Part shown: positions 44,172 to 53,125 of the stretch, piece after piece
Layout: each line of letters opens with the position of its first letter
How positions within the stretch are numbered: position 1 is the first letter of the stretch
Assembly (NCBI GenBank): GCA_965247475.1
Contig: OZ252016.1
Location: 1,550,001 to 1,614,000 of the forward strand
Length of the DNA: 64,000 nucleotides
Direction: 5' to 3'
Source: G965247475 sp965247475
GTDB lineage: Bacteria; Chloroflexota; UBA11872
The notes under the pieces: generated by a model
The model's input: the letters and a program-made list of their open reading frames with translations, nothing else
Database searches by the model: none
Told to the model about the DNA's origin: nothing
Made by a program: the position numbers and the translations under genes

Positions 44172-44248
44172 TGGTCGGGGCGGCGAGATTCGAACTCGCG
44201 ACCTCATCGTCCCAAACGATGCGCGCTGCCAGACTGCGCCACGCCCCG
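44172..44248 (-). tRNA. tRNA-Pro (anticodon UGG)
   Basis: The cloverleaf on the minus strand: a 7-bp acceptor CGGGGCG/CGCCCCG, D-arm GCGC/GCGC with AGTCTGGCA, anticodon arm CATCG-TTTGGGA-CGATG (anticodon TGG), variable AGGTC, T-arm GCGAG-TTCGAAT-CTCGC and discriminator A. The body is 74 bases (44175-44248), and CCA is encoded at 44174-44172. It reads all proline codons by wobble, mainly CCA and CCG. Confidence 0.97.
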
Positions 44249-44318
44249 GCGGGTGCGATCCATCGTAAGCGGCGGGCCGCCGGCGATCTACTGAGGCTGC
44301 ACCGAGGAAGAGCGCGGA

Positions 44319-46283
44319 TCAGCCAAACGGGGCGTCTTTCTCAGACGGCACGCCGGGTACCCGCCCAACGCCCCAGCGCGCGGCCTCCTCTGGATTCTCC
44401 TCGAACCACTCGTTGTACGCGCGGGCAAACCTGGCCTTGGCGACATCGATGCCGACCACGAACCGGTTGGGCCAGGCGACGTAGTTGGAGCGGAAGGTGG
44501 AGCGGGTCTGGGCGTCCGGAGGGCGGCGGATCACGCGGGTGATCTGAGCCTGCACGCCTTTCTTCGACCACTCGACCTGGTCCTCGAAGTCGGGCTCTTC
44601 CGTCTGGTTGACGATGCCCTGGTCCGGCGGCGGATCGGTCCAGTTGATCAGCTTGTGGTCGACGAGCTCGACCGTGCGGCCGTCGTCCACGCCCCAGATC
44701 TCGAAGTCGAGCGTGGAGAGGCGCGGATCGATCCGGGTCCGCAGCATCACCGGATGATCGAAGTTGTTTCCAAACTTCAGGTCGACGCCCGGGATGAAGA
44801 CCGTGGCATCGACCCCGATCGGCACGTCGCCCATCTCGTAGTAGCGCACGCGATAGAGGTGCGGCCAGCGTTCCTCGATCGGGAGCCCCGCGCTCAGCGC
44901 CGCGCGAAACAGCGTGGTCGAGAGCTGGCAGATGCCGCCGCCGATCCCTTGCTCGGTCTTGTCCTCGATGATGATGCTGCCCTCCACCCAACCCGCGGCG
45001 AGGGTCAAAGGGCCGATGCGCTCGTTGAATGAAAACGTCTCGCCCGGCCGCACAACATGACCGTCGAGCTTGGCGGCGCCCACCGCGATGTTGTGATCGC
45101 GGTAGTCGGGCGAGCCGCGGTAGATCGAGGAGCCGGTCGCCAGCAGATCTTTGATCCCGAGCGGATTCGCCGCCAGGTCGTATTCGCGATTGAGAAGGAT
45201 CAGCGGGATCTCCACGCGGCGATCGTCGGTGCGAGCCGCGCCCTCCAGAATCGCGGTCTCGAGCCCGGGCCGGTCCACGCGCTGCCCGATGTTTCCTGGC
45301 TTGAAGGCGGTGACCCGATCGCTTGTTTCGTCGTACTCGAACACCGTCTCGCTGGGATCCGCCGAAAGGGTGGCGTCGATCGATTGGAACAAGTCGTTGA
45401 AGCGGGTCAACTCCAGGCCCGTCACGAATGCGTCGTCGGCAACCTCGATGCGAACCGCCTCACGCAGCTCGGACGGCTGGAGGATCCAGCCGCGCGCGCC
45501 GCGCATCAGGTGCAGCGGCCCGCTGACCAGCCGGTTGAGCCGTTCGGCAGCCTCCTCGGCGCGCGCCGTTGCAAGCCGCGGCTCGTCGGCCCGGAAGCCG
45601 AGCCGGACGACACGCCCGGGTTCGCTGGGGATCGACGGGTCCCCGACCACGCGAACCGCGGACTCGATGTCCACCACGCGGCCGGATTGGCCTGGATGCA
45701 ACCGGATCGCGCCCGACGGCGAGACATCGACACGGGCGTCGATCGCCGGCTGGTCGAAGGCCGCGGCGACGTTCGAGAGATACGTCCTCAGCCGTTCCGG
45801 ATCGTAGGTCACGACAGGCGGCGGTACCCCGACGGCGGCCTCATCCGGTCCGGCGATGCGCCTTGCCAATCCGCCCGTCGGACGTCCCAGGTGGGCGGCG
45901 CGGAGGGCGCCGATGTAGTCGACCCGGAGACCGATGTCGGCGGCGGTCGGACGCCACAGGCGGCCGTTGAGATCGAAGACAACCGGCGATGCCAGATACG
46001 TCGCCCAACGATCGTCGAGCGCCGCTACGGCCTGTTCGGGGGTGAGGCCGGCGACATCCACCCCATCGACGACGGTCCCTTGCGGAAATGTGTTGTCCGC
46101 GTTGCTCCAGGTGGTGAGCGCGAACGCCAGTGGCCCGGCCGTTCCGAGCCCGACGACGCCGAGCCCGGCCGCGACGAGCGCGCGTCGCGAGATACCAGCC
46201 CGCTCGACCGAACGCTCCGTATCCACTGCCCCGCCTACGAACCGACCGCCCGCAGCTGGCGCCCGATGGTCTCCCGGCGCCAC
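44319..46283 (-). CDS. VanW-family protein with peptidoglycan-binding-like repeats
   Basis: 654 residues. One N-terminal transmembrane helix (about 33-55, LVAAGLGVVGLGTAGPLAFA) is followed by two PG_binding_4-type repeats (VDGVDVAGLTPEQAVAALDD and a later copy). The VanW domain contains VVRPGETFSFNERIGPLTLAAG and GIGGGICQLSTTLFRAALSAG. VanW proteins accompany cell-wall genes; their biochemical role is not settled. The start is GTG 46283 or an internal GTG about 19 codons on. Confidence 0.88.
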   Translation of the reverse strand: MAPGDHRAPAAGGRFVGGAVDTERSVERAGISRRALVAAGLGVVGLGTAGPLAFALTTWSNADNTFPQGTVVDGVDVAGLTPEQAVAALDDRWATYLASPVVFDLNGRLWRPTAADIGLRVDYIGALRAAHLGRPTGGLARRIAGPDEAAVGVPPPVVTYDPERLRTYLSNVAAAFDQPAIDARVDVSPSGAIRLHPGQSGRVVDIESAVRVVGDPSIPSEPGRVVRLGFRADEPRLATARAEEAAERLNRLVSGPLHLMRGARGWILQPSELREAVRIEVADDAFVTGLELTRFNDLFQSIDATLSADPSETVFEYDETSDRVTAFKPGNIGQRVDRPGLETAILEGAARTDDRRVEIPLILLNREYDLAANPLGIKDLLATGSSIYRGSPDYRDHNIAVGAAKLDGHVVRPGETFSFNERIGPLTLAAGWVEGSIIIEDKTEQGIGGGICQLSTTLFRAALSAGLPIEERWPHLYRVRYYEMGDVPIGVDATVFIPGVDLKFGNNFDHPVMLRTRIDPRLSTLDFEIWGVDDGRTVELVDHKLINWTDPPPDQGIVNQTEEPDFEDQVEWSKKGVQAQITRVIRRPPDAQTRSTFRSNYVAWPNRFVVGIDVAKARFARAYNEWFEENPEEAARWGVGRVPGVPSEKDAPFG

Positions 46284-46409
46284 TCACATCGTAGCAACGG
46301 GCCTCGGTGACAATGGTTACGGAGCGACGGTTGCGCCCCCGGTTCCGCGGGCGCCGACGGCCGCCGCACTCGCAGTGATCGGGCAGGCGGCCCGCGCTAA
46401 GCTCACGCG

Positions 46410-47150
46410 ATGCCTGCTCGAAGAGCACAAGCGAGGCGGCCACGGCCGCGGTTTCAGATCCGTCGATGGCGTGAGTCGCGGGCGGCGCGCCGCGCGCGCG
46501 CGGCCGAGCTGATCCGGCGATTGCATGAGGTCTATCCCACCGCGCGCGCCGAGCTAGAGTACCGCGATCCATTCCAGTTTCTGGTGGCCGTGATCCTGTC
46601 CGCGCAGACGACGGACGTGAACGTGAATCGAGTGACTCCGCACCTGTTCCGCCGGTTCCCGACTGCCGAGGCCCTGGCCGAGGCGACCCAGAGCGAGGTC
46701 GAAGAGATCATCCGTTCGACCGGGTTCTTTCGGAACAAGGCGAAGTCGATCCGAGGAGCGGCGGCGAAGCTCCTCAGCGAATTCGGCGGCGAGGTGCCCC
46801 GCAGCATGGTCGAGATGCTCACGCTGCCGGGCGTGGCGCGAAAGACCGCGAACGTCGTGCTCGGCGAGGCGTTCGGGATTACCGAGGGGATCGTCGTGGA
46901 CACGCATGTCGCGCGGTTGTCACAGCGGTTGGGACTGTCGCCGAACGAGGACCCGGTCAAGATCGAACGCGATCTCATGGCGACGATCGATCGCGGCGAG
47001 TGGGTGTTCACCGGACACGCGCTCATCTGGCACGGGCGACGAGTGTGCGATGCGCGCAAGCCGGCCTGCGACGTCTGCGCGCTCAACGACATCTGCCCAT
47101 CATCGACCGTGCCCGCGCGCCCCGACGAGTCGCCGTTCCGGCGGATCTGA
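46410..47150 (+). CDS. nth: Endonuclease III
   Basis: A 246-residue DNA glycosylase/AP lyase of base-excision repair. The helix-hairpin-helix LPGVARKTANVVLGEA holds the catalytic Lys; the catalytic Asp is in VVDTHVARLSQRL. The [4Fe-4S] cluster pattern C-x6-C-x2-C-x5-C is complete in CDARKPACDVCALNDIC. It removes oxidised pyrimidines. The first 25 residues are Arg-rich and low-complexity, so a later start is possible, but no better one is seen before the fold. Confidence 0.96.
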   Translation: MPARRAQARRPRPRFQIRRWRESRAARRARAAELIRRLHEVYPTARAELEYRDPFQFLVAVILSAQTTDVNVNRVTPHLFRRFPTAEALAEATQSEVEEIIRSTGFFRNKAKSIRGAAAKLLSEFGGEVPRSMVEMLTLPGVARKTANVVLGEAFGITEGIVVDTHVARLSQRLGLSPNEDPVKIERDLMATIDRGEWVFTGHALIWHGRRVCDARKPACDVCALNDICPSSTVPARPDESPFRRI

Positions 47151-47295
47151 CAAAACGTCGGCGCGGACTTCCGTCGTCCGCCGGCGCGGGTCGATGGCCG
47201 GTCAGGATCGACCGCTCGTCGGGCCATCGTTCGGGTTCACGTCACCAGGCGCGTAAACTCGGGCTCACTCACGCGAACCGCGCGGAAGGACCGCC

Positions 47296-47712
47296 ATGTT
47301 TGACGCCGTGCATCACATCGCCTACGTCGTGCCGGACCTCGACCGAGCGCTCGAGCTGTTCAAGGACCAGCTCGGCATGACGGCCGAGCGACTCTGGGAG
47401 TCGGAGCCGGAGGGCAACCGATACGCGGCGATGCGGATCGGGCAGACGGACACGTTTCTCGAGGTGATCAGCCCGATGAGCGAGCACAGCAGGTTCGTCG
47501 CGTTTCTCGACGAGCACGGCCCCGGCGTCCACCACGTGGCGTTTCGTGACGAAGCGTTCGACGGAACGCTCGAGGCGCTGGCGGCCGATCACGGCATCAC
47601 CGGCACCGACCCGATCGTGAGCTCATCCAACTGGCGCATCAGCTTTCTCGACAGCGCCACGACCCAGGGGCTCGAGTTGCAGCTGGTTGATGGGAGGCAT
47701 GCCGATGGCTAG
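47296..47712 (+). CDS. VOC-family protein (methylmalonyl-CoA epimerase-like)
   Basis: 138 residues with two beta-alpha-beta-beta-beta units. FDAVHHIAYVVPDLDRALEL has the first metal His, TDTFLEVISP the Glu, and GPGVHHVAFRDE the second His, matching the methylmalonyl-CoA epimerase/glyoxalase metal site. The C-terminal GLELQLVDG carries the last Glu. GAAGGACC lies before the ATG. It overlaps the next gene by eight bases, so they are coupled. Confidence 0.86.
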   Translation: MFDAVHHIAYVVPDLDRALELFKDQLGMTAERLWESEPEGNRYAAMRIGQTDTFLEVISPMSEHSRFVAFLDEHGPGVHHVAFRDEAFDGTLEALAADHGITGTDPIVSSSNWRISFLDSATTQGLELQLVDGRHADG

Positions 47713-48466
47713 CGGCACGGTGGCAGTAAATGGAGCAGAGGCGGAGGCCGGCGTCGTGACTCGCGCTCGACTGGCGTCGCGCGGGCCGGCGATCTGGCTC
47801 GCGGGCGACCCCGAGGACCTGAAGGTCTGGCTCCCAAGAGGCGGCCACGGCATTGTCACGAACACCGTGGTCCTGAACCAGATGGTCCAGAAGTACGGGC
47901 CGCTGACGGACGTGGTTCAGCGCTATCTCGACATCACCGACAAGCCGGTCGTTGTCGAGGTGGACGGGCACACGACCGACGAGCTGCTGGACGTCGCGCA
48001 CGTGTTCACGGCCATGTCGGACCAGGTCATCATCAAGATCCCGTGCGCGGTTCACGGGTTGGAGGCTTTCACGGCGCTGGCCGCCGAAGGCGTCGAGACC
48101 TTCTGCACGACCACCTTCTCGCTCACGCAAGCCGCGGCAGTGGCGCAGGCGGGCGCGACGCACATCCTGCCGTTCTGCGAGCCCGTCAAAGCGGTGGGCG
48201 GCGACCCCACCAAGCTCGTCCGCGAGTGCGTGGCAATGTTCGCCGGTTGGGAACAGCGCCCGTACATAACCGCGGCGCTCGTCCGCTCGGTGGATACCGC
48301 GTACGCGGCGCTGCGGGACGGCGCGGACGGGATAATCATCTTCTGGGAAGTGTTTCGCGACATGATGCAGCACCCACTGACCGACGAATGGAACGGCACC
48401 TTCATGGGTGAGTGGGTCGACATGCACGCGGCGGGCCACTTGGCCGGAATTCCGGTTCGGCTGTAG
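47705..48466 (+). CDS. Transaldolase/fructose-6-phosphate aldolase-like protein
   Basis: 253 residues with the class I TIM-barrel pattern of the TalC/FSA group: GIVTNTVVLNQMVQKYGPL (family strand one), VEVDGHTTDELLD, QVIIKIPCAVHGLEAFTALA (with the Schiff-base Lys in IIKIP) and TCTTTFSLTQA-like FCTTTFSLTQAAAVAQAGA. The ATG at 47705 is preferred over 47690 and 47699 because GGGAGG lies 7-12 bases upstream. It would cleave or form a C-C bond in a sugar phosphate. Confidence 0.84.
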   Translation: MASGTVAVNGAEAEAGVVTRARLASRGPAIWLAGDPEDLKVWLPRGGHGIVTNTVVLNQMVQKYGPLTDVVQRYLDITDKPVVVEVDGHTTDELLDVAHVFTAMSDQVIIKIPCAVHGLEAFTALAAEGVETFCTTTFSLTQAAAVAQAGATHILPFCEPVKAVGGDPTKLVRECVAMFAGWEQRPYITAALVRSVDTAYAALRDGADGIIIFWEVFRDMMQHPLTDEWNGTFMGEWVDMHAAGHLAGIPVRL

Positions 48467-48551
48467 GGCCGATCGCGGGTCCGACGGCGCGTCCGGGGCG
48501 GGCGCGCATGCCGCGCGCGGCTCCGCGTTGGGCTTCACGCGAGCCGATCGG

Positions 48552-49721
48552 ATGACTGCGCCGCTGCGGTCCTCGGAATTCCCCGAGCCGGTCGGCGAGA
48601 CGCCGCCGGACCTGGCGTATTGGGTGGCGCTGGCGTCGATCCCCGGCATGGGCTCGGCTTCGCTCTGGCGGTTGATCCGCAGGTTCGGCGATCTATCGCT
48701 CGCGTGGCGGGCGGGCCGTCAGGCGCTGATCTCGGCCGATCTCGAGACGGCGGTAGCCGACGGCGTCGTTCGATCGCGCATCTCGATCGATCCGGCCGAG
48801 CGGATCGAAGCGCTCGAGCGCCTCGGCGCGCGCGCGGTCGCCTGGCACGATCCCGTGTACCCACCGCAGCTCCGCGAGATCCCGGACCCGCCGCCGGTGC
48901 TCTACGTGCGGGGCGACATTCAGGTGGCCGAGTTCGCGCGCACGGTCGCGATCGTGGGCACGCGGCGTATGAGCAGCTACGGCCGCCAGGCGGCCGAGCG
49001 ACTGGCGGAGGGCCTGGTGCAGGCCGGTGTATGCGTGGTCAGCGGCATGGCCGCAGGAATCGACTCGGCGGCGCATCGCGGCGCCCTCGAGGCGGGCGGG
49101 CGCACGGTGGCCGTGTGGGGCACCGGTCTCCAGGAGGTGTACCCAGCATCGAACCGGTCGCTGGCACAGCGCATCTACGCGTCGGGCGCGGTGGTGACCG
49201 AGTACCCACTGGGCATGCGCGGCATCCCGGAGAACTTTCCGCAGCGCAACCGGATCATCAGCGGGCTGTCACGCGGAACGGTGGTGGTGGAGGCCCCGCG
49301 GCAGAGCGGGGCGCTCATCACGGCGCGCTACGCGCTCGAACAGAACCGAGAGATCATGGCGGTGCCGGGCGATGTCTTCGCGGAGACGAGCCGCGGCACC
49401 AACGCCCTGCTCTTCCGCGGCGAGGCGCGGGCCGTCACATCGGCGCGGGACGTGCTCGAGACGCTGGCGATCGACGCGCCGACGGTGCAACTGGAACTCG
49501 CTCCGGCGGCTCGACCGGTGGGCGACGAGCGCTCGGTGTACGCATGCCTCAGCGCCGAGCCGCGGCACATCGACGAGCTGGCGCGGGCGACCGAGCTCCC
49601 CGCGCAGCGCGTCTCGGCGATTCTCTCGATCATGGAGATTCGCGGTCTGGCGCGGCACACGGGCGCCGGACAATATGTGGCGGCGCACCCCCCGATGGGG
49701 ACCGAGGCGCAGTCCCGCTAG
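48552..49721 (+). CDS. dprA: DNA processing protein DprA
   Basis: 389 residues. The Rossmann core shows VAIVGTRRMSSYGRQAAERL, VVSGMAAGIDSAAHRGALEAGG, GTGLQEVYPASNRSLAQRI and VVEAPRQSGALITARYAL, the full DprA pattern for ssDNA binding and RecA loading. The C-terminal winged helix (HIDELARATELPAQRVSAIL) is present. An N-terminal SAM-like helical region precedes. DprA implies natural-transformation potential. Its last 122 bases and the following 85 bases are copied at 52826-53032. Confidence 0.95.
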   Translation: MTAPLRSSEFPEPVGETPPDLAYWVALASIPGMGSASLWRLIRRFGDLSLAWRAGRQALISADLETAVADGVVRSRISIDPAERIEALERLGARAVAWHDPVYPPQLREIPDPPPVLYVRGDIQVAEFARTVAIVGTRRMSSYGRQAAERLAEGLVQAGVCVVSGMAAGIDSAAHRGALEAGGRTVAVWGTGLQEVYPASNRSLAQRIYASGAVVTEYPLGMRGIPENFPQRNRIISGLSRGTVVVEAPRQSGALITARYALEQNREIMAVPGDVFAETSRGTNALLFRGEARAVTSARDVLETLAIDAPTVQLELAPAARPVGDERSVYACLSAEPRHIDELARATELPAQRVSAILSIMEIRGLARHTGAGQYVAAHPPMGTEAQSR

Positions 49722-49806
49722 GTTCGCGACCGCAGCGGCGAGGGACGGATCGCTCGAGAGACGCAGGAAAAGCCTTCGCCGGTCCGGCGGCCATGAGATT
49801 CCTCGC
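49600..49806. repeat. Direct repeat, left copy (dprA 3' end)
   Basis: The 207-bp left copy of a duplication, with 7 mismatches to 52826-53032. It covers the last part of dprA and its 3' flank, including part of a family F repeat. Confidence 0.95.
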
Positions 49807-49822
49807 CTGCGGCTCGACGCTC

Positions 49823-50083
49823 CTATGTCAAGGCGAGGCGGGTGCGGCCGCTCGCGAGGTCGGCTTGGATGCTGCGGAAGACCTTGCGGGCCAGCAGGCG
49901 TTTGAGCGCGCGCACGGCCTCGCGCTTGGTCTTCCCCTGCGCCAGCCGGCCCTGCACGTAGGCGTGGCCCAAGCTGCCCGGCCTGCGCGCCTGCGTGATC
50001 GCGATGCGATACAGCGCCGCATTGAGTTGCCGGTTGCCCCGCCGCCTGAGCCGATTCAGCTGCCGTTGGCGGCTGTGGAGAGG
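49823..50083 (-). pseudogene. IS110-type transposase, C-terminal remnant
   Basis: Reading on the minus strand gives LHSRQRQLNRLRRRGNRQLN, AALYRIAITQARRPGSLGHA, REAVRALKRLLARKVFRSIQ and a TAG at 49825-49823. This is the Transposase_20 (IS116/IS110/IS902) C-terminal region with the conserved R-G-N-x-x-L-N. The N-terminal DEDD catalytic part is missing. A tandem of GAGAAGTGAGGAGT follows at 50091-50125. It lies next to the left edge of the inserted block. Confidence 0.85.
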
Positions 50084-50130
50084 GGGAGGAGAGAAGTGAG
50101 GAGTGAGAAGTGAGGAGTGAGGAGGCGTGG

Positions 50131-51237
50131 TTAGCCGAGGTCGGTGCGGATTTCGTCGATGGTGACCGGGCGGTTGGTGGCGAGGCTGCGGGCAATGGCC
50201 TCCAGGGCCAGTAGGTTTTCATAGCCGTCGTGCAGAGTGGGTTTGGCCGGTTCGCCGGTGCGGATGGCGGCGGCGAAGGCGGCCAGTTCGTCCACGTAGC
50301 CGTAGGCCTTCTCCACCGGGTACTGGCGGGGCGGTTTCCAGGTGTATGCGGGGACTACGTTCGGGAAGAGGCCGACTTTGGGTTCGATGGGCGCCACGCC
50401 CCAGCGCTCGGTGTCCTCCGGCTGCTTCAGGTAGGTCAGCCGGTCCAGGTCCACGACGTCCACGCTGGTTCCGGCGCTACCGGTGATGGTGGTGCGCATC
50501 TGGAAGTAGGGCGTGGCCGTGTTTAGGTCCAGCACCGCCAGCGTGCCGTTGACGAACTCCAGCATGACGACGATTGGGCCGCCGCCGGGGACGTCGCTGC
50601 CTTGAACCTGGTAAGCCGTGACCGTATCTATCTCGCCCAAGATGCTGCGTGACGTATCGACCGGATGCACGGTCTGGTAGTAGAGGAGGCCGCGAACCAG
50701 CGGCTGGAGGCCCCAGAACGGTTCGGTTGGGATTTCGCCGCAGTACTTGGTGAAGACGGTGGTCGGCTGGCCGAACTCCGGCGAAGCCGCGATGTGCCGC
50801 GCGGTGCGCATGGCGGGCGAGTGGCGCTGGTTGTGGCCAATCTGCCCGATCAGTCCCCTGGCAGCCGCGGCTTCGGCCAGCCGCCGCGCGTCGGAGGGGC
50901 AAAGGGCGGGGGGCTTGTCGATGAAGAGGTGGCAGCCGTGTTGCAGGCACTCCAGGCCAACGGCGTTCTGCATGTCCGGCGGCCCGATGAGGATGACGGC
51001 TTCGGGCGTCTCGTCGGCCAGCATCCGCCGGCTCTGCGTGTAGACGGCGGAGACGCCAAGGCGTCCGGCGGTGTCGCGGGCGCGGGACTCGTCCAGGTCG
51101 CAGACCACTACGACCTCCAACTGGGGCAGGTAGGGCAGGCTGGGATGGATGCAGTGGCTGGCGTGAGAGCCGCAGCCGATCAGGCCGACGCGTACGGGCG
51201 TCGGGTCGAGTTCAGCCACGGACTGGTCGGCTTGCAT
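50131..51237 (-). CDS. Gfo/Idh/MocA-family oxidoreductase
   Basis: 368 residues. The N-terminal Rossmann fold has RVGLIGCGSHASHCIHPSLP and VVVVCDLDESRARDTAGRLG; the conserved Lys lies in LFIDKPPALCPSDARRL (the EKP motif as DKP). The C-terminal domain has YYQTVHPVDTSRSILGEID, with the His of the family's HxxD motif. It would oxidise or reduce a sugar or inositol ring with NAD(P). The ATG at 51237 is placed just before the fold. It is divergent from the epimerase at 51335. Confidence 0.88.
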   Translation of the reverse strand: MQADQSVAELDPTPVRVGLIGCGSHASHCIHPSLPYLPQLEVVVVCDLDESRARDTAGRLGVSAVYTQSRRMLADETPEAVILIGPPDMQNAVGLECLQHGCHLFIDKPPALCPSDARRLAEAAAARGLIGQIGHNQRHSPAMRTARHIAASPEFGQPTTVFTKYCGEIPTEPFWGLQPLVRGLLYYQTVHPVDTSRSILGEIDTVTAYQVQGSDVPGGGPIVVMLEFVNGTLAVLDLNTATPYFQMRTTITGSAGTSVDVVDLDRLTYLKQPEDTERWGVAPIEPKVGLFPNVVPAYTWKPPRQYPVEKAYGYVDELAAFAAAIRTGEPAKPTLHDGYENLLALEAIARSLATNRPVTIDEIRTDLG

Positions 51238-51334
51238 GGGCGGCGGGCGTTGCCCACGGCTGGTTTGACGGTGGGATATCGTAGGCGACGGTGGCCTAGA
51301 CCGCTGTCGCACGCTCGACCAAGGACGGATTGAG

Positions 51335-52278
51335 GTGAGACTCGGCGGCCTGTATCCAGTCTTCGAGCAGGATGTCGGGCTGCGCCGCAACCCCGACTAC
51401 ACGTCGGAGACGCCGCCGAACCTGCGCTTCGTGCGGCCGGGATCCGTCGAAGATTTCGACGACATCACGCCCCAGCTCGACCGCTACGGGCTGTCAGCCA
51501 TCGGCGCGCCCGGCGCCCTCTGGACCTGGAATCCCGACGACTGCGCGGCGTTCGGCGAGCGGGCGCGGGAGCTGGGCATCCTGGTCGGCGAGGCCAACTT
51601 CAACGGCAACCTGATGGCGGCCGACCCGGCGCTGGTGGATGAGCGAATTAGGGACATCCGCCGGGCCTTGCAGAACGCGGATGTCATGCAATGCCGCACG
51701 CTGCACATCCTTCCCGGGACGAAGGATCCCGACGGCGGCATGCTTACCCCGCATCCCGACATGTTCACCGACACTTACAAGGCCGAACTGCGCGAGGTCG
51801 TGCTGCGCATCATGGACGGGCTGGACTTGCGCTACACCCCCGCTTCCTGATCGAGCCCTTCAACCACAGCTTCTTCTATCAGCCGGAGGACATCCGCGAG
51901 TTCTTCGACGCCGTCGACCACCCGCGCGTCGGATTCCAGCTCGACGTCGTCAACATGATCGCCATGGACACCTATTTCGATACCACGTCGCTCATCCACC
52001 GCACCTTCGACCTGTTGGGCGAGTACGTGTACTCCGCGCACGTCAAGGACCTGCAATGGGACCACGGGCACCTGACGCTGAAGTGGGACGAGGTGCTCAT
52101 CGGCGAAGGCACGCTGGACCTGGCGACGTACCTGCAACGTTTGAACGAACTGGACCCCGACACGCCCTGCTACTGCGAGCACCTGCCGGACGAGGCGTCG
52201 TACGCGCACAACTTTGCGAAGGTGCACGAGGTGGCGGAGCAGAATGGGGTGATGATCAGGCGTCGCCGTAACGGTTAG
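51335..52278 (+). pseudogene. Sugar phosphate isomerase/epimerase, one-base frameshift
   Basis: The first frame (51335-51850) gives a TIM-barrel N-terminus and ends early after DGLDLRYTP. The second frame continues without a gap: RFLIEPFNHSFFYQPEDIRE, VGFQLDVVNMIAMDTYF and HVKDLQWDHG, the metal-binding strands of xylose-isomerase-like epimerases. Adding one C to the C run at 51836-51840 restores a protein of about 314 residues. It is real decay or a sequencing error. If intact it would pair with the divergent Gfo/Idh gene. The TTG/GTG region before 51335 could hold the start; GTG 51335 is assumed. Confidence 0.78.
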
Positions 52279-52306
52279 GGATCGCGGGAACTGAGAGGGT
52301 GAGCCG

Positions 52307-52627
52307 ATGATGTACGAACTGCGTGTCTACGACATTCTCCCGGGCCGCATGCCGGCCATGCTGGCGCGGCTGGAACGGGCCTCGGAGGTGTTCCGGCAGC
52401 ACGGCTTCGACATTGCCGGCGTGTGGACGGAGATCGTGGACGGCAACCCCCGGCTGATCTACATCAACGTCTATGACAGCGTTGAGGACCGCGAGCGCCA
52501 GTGGGAGGCCTTTGCCCAGGATCCGGCCTGGGCCGCCATCGAGGCCGAGTCGGAACAGGACGGGCCAATCGTGGCGGGCGTCACGAGCACCTACCTGGAC
52601 CCGGCGTCGTTCTCGCCGCTGAAGTAG
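52307..52627 (+). CDS. NIPSNAP-family protein
   Basis: 106 residues with the NIPSNAP pattern: YELRVYDILPGRMPAMLARL, a helix, GFDIAGVWTEIVDGNPRLIY and WEAFAQDPAWAAIEAES. This is a dimeric alpha/beta barrel of unknown activity, common in Chloroflexota catabolic clusters. GAGAGGGTGAG precedes the ATG. It lies 28 bases after the frameshifted epimerase. Confidence 0.87.
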   Translation: MMYELRVYDILPGRMPAMLARLERASEVFRQHGFDIAGVWTEIVDGNPRLIYINVYDSVEDRERQWEAFAQDPAWAAIEAESEQDGPIVAGVTSTYLDPASFSPLK

Positions 52628-52686
52628 GCAGGGCTCGAGTTGCGCCGGCCACTGGCTAACGGCGCTCAGGCGTCTCGGAAAGGATC

Positions 52687-52947
52687 ATGAAGTCGCGCAA
52701 GCTCGGCATCGGCATCATTGGCACCGGCCAAATCGCTCGCCTGGCCCACATTCCGGGCTACCAGGCCGTAGCGGACCAGTGCGAGATCGTCGCGGCGGCG
52801 GACGTTTCGGCAGAGGCGCGAGCGGCCGCGCAGCGCGTCTCGGCGATTCTCCCGATCATGGAGATTCGCGGGCTGGCGCGGCATACGGGCGCCGGACAAT
52901 ATGTGGCGGCGCACGCCCCGATGGGGACCGAGGCACAGTCCCGCTAG
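52687..52947 (+). pseudogene. Gfo/Idh oxidoreductase N-terminus fused to the DprA C-terminus
   Basis: The first 46 or so residues (LGIGIIGTGQIARLAHIPGY ... IVAAADVSAEARAAA) are the Rossmann start of a Gfo/Idh/MocA protein, different from the one at 50131. From 52826 the frame runs into the copied dprA end (QRVSAILPIMEIRGLARHTG). This is not a functional oxidoreductase; it is the junction product of an insertion or duplication event. Confidence 0.88.
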
Positions 52948-53032
52948 GTTCGCGACCGCAGCGGCGAGGGACGGATCGCTCGAGAGACGCAGGAAAAGCC
53001 TGCGCCGGTCCGGCGGCCATGGGATTCCTCGC
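52826..53032. repeat. Direct repeat, right copy (dprA 3' end)
   Basis: The right copy, about 97 percent identical to 49600-49806. It is followed by a family F repeat ending near 53049, 77 bases before secD. Confidence 0.95.
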
Positions 53033-53125
53033 TTCGCTTGGAATGACACTTAGGTTTCTTGCGCCGGGCGATCCGACGGCGGGCCGTATCATCGGCGGGC
53101 GCGCAATCGATGAGGAGCAACGCGG

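Noticed and set aside
49600..53032. Assembly artefact as the sole explanation of the dprA duplication
   Set aside because: The copies differ at 7 of 207 positions and have different flanks on each side, so they are not one sequence counted twice. A mis-join between related strains is still possible.
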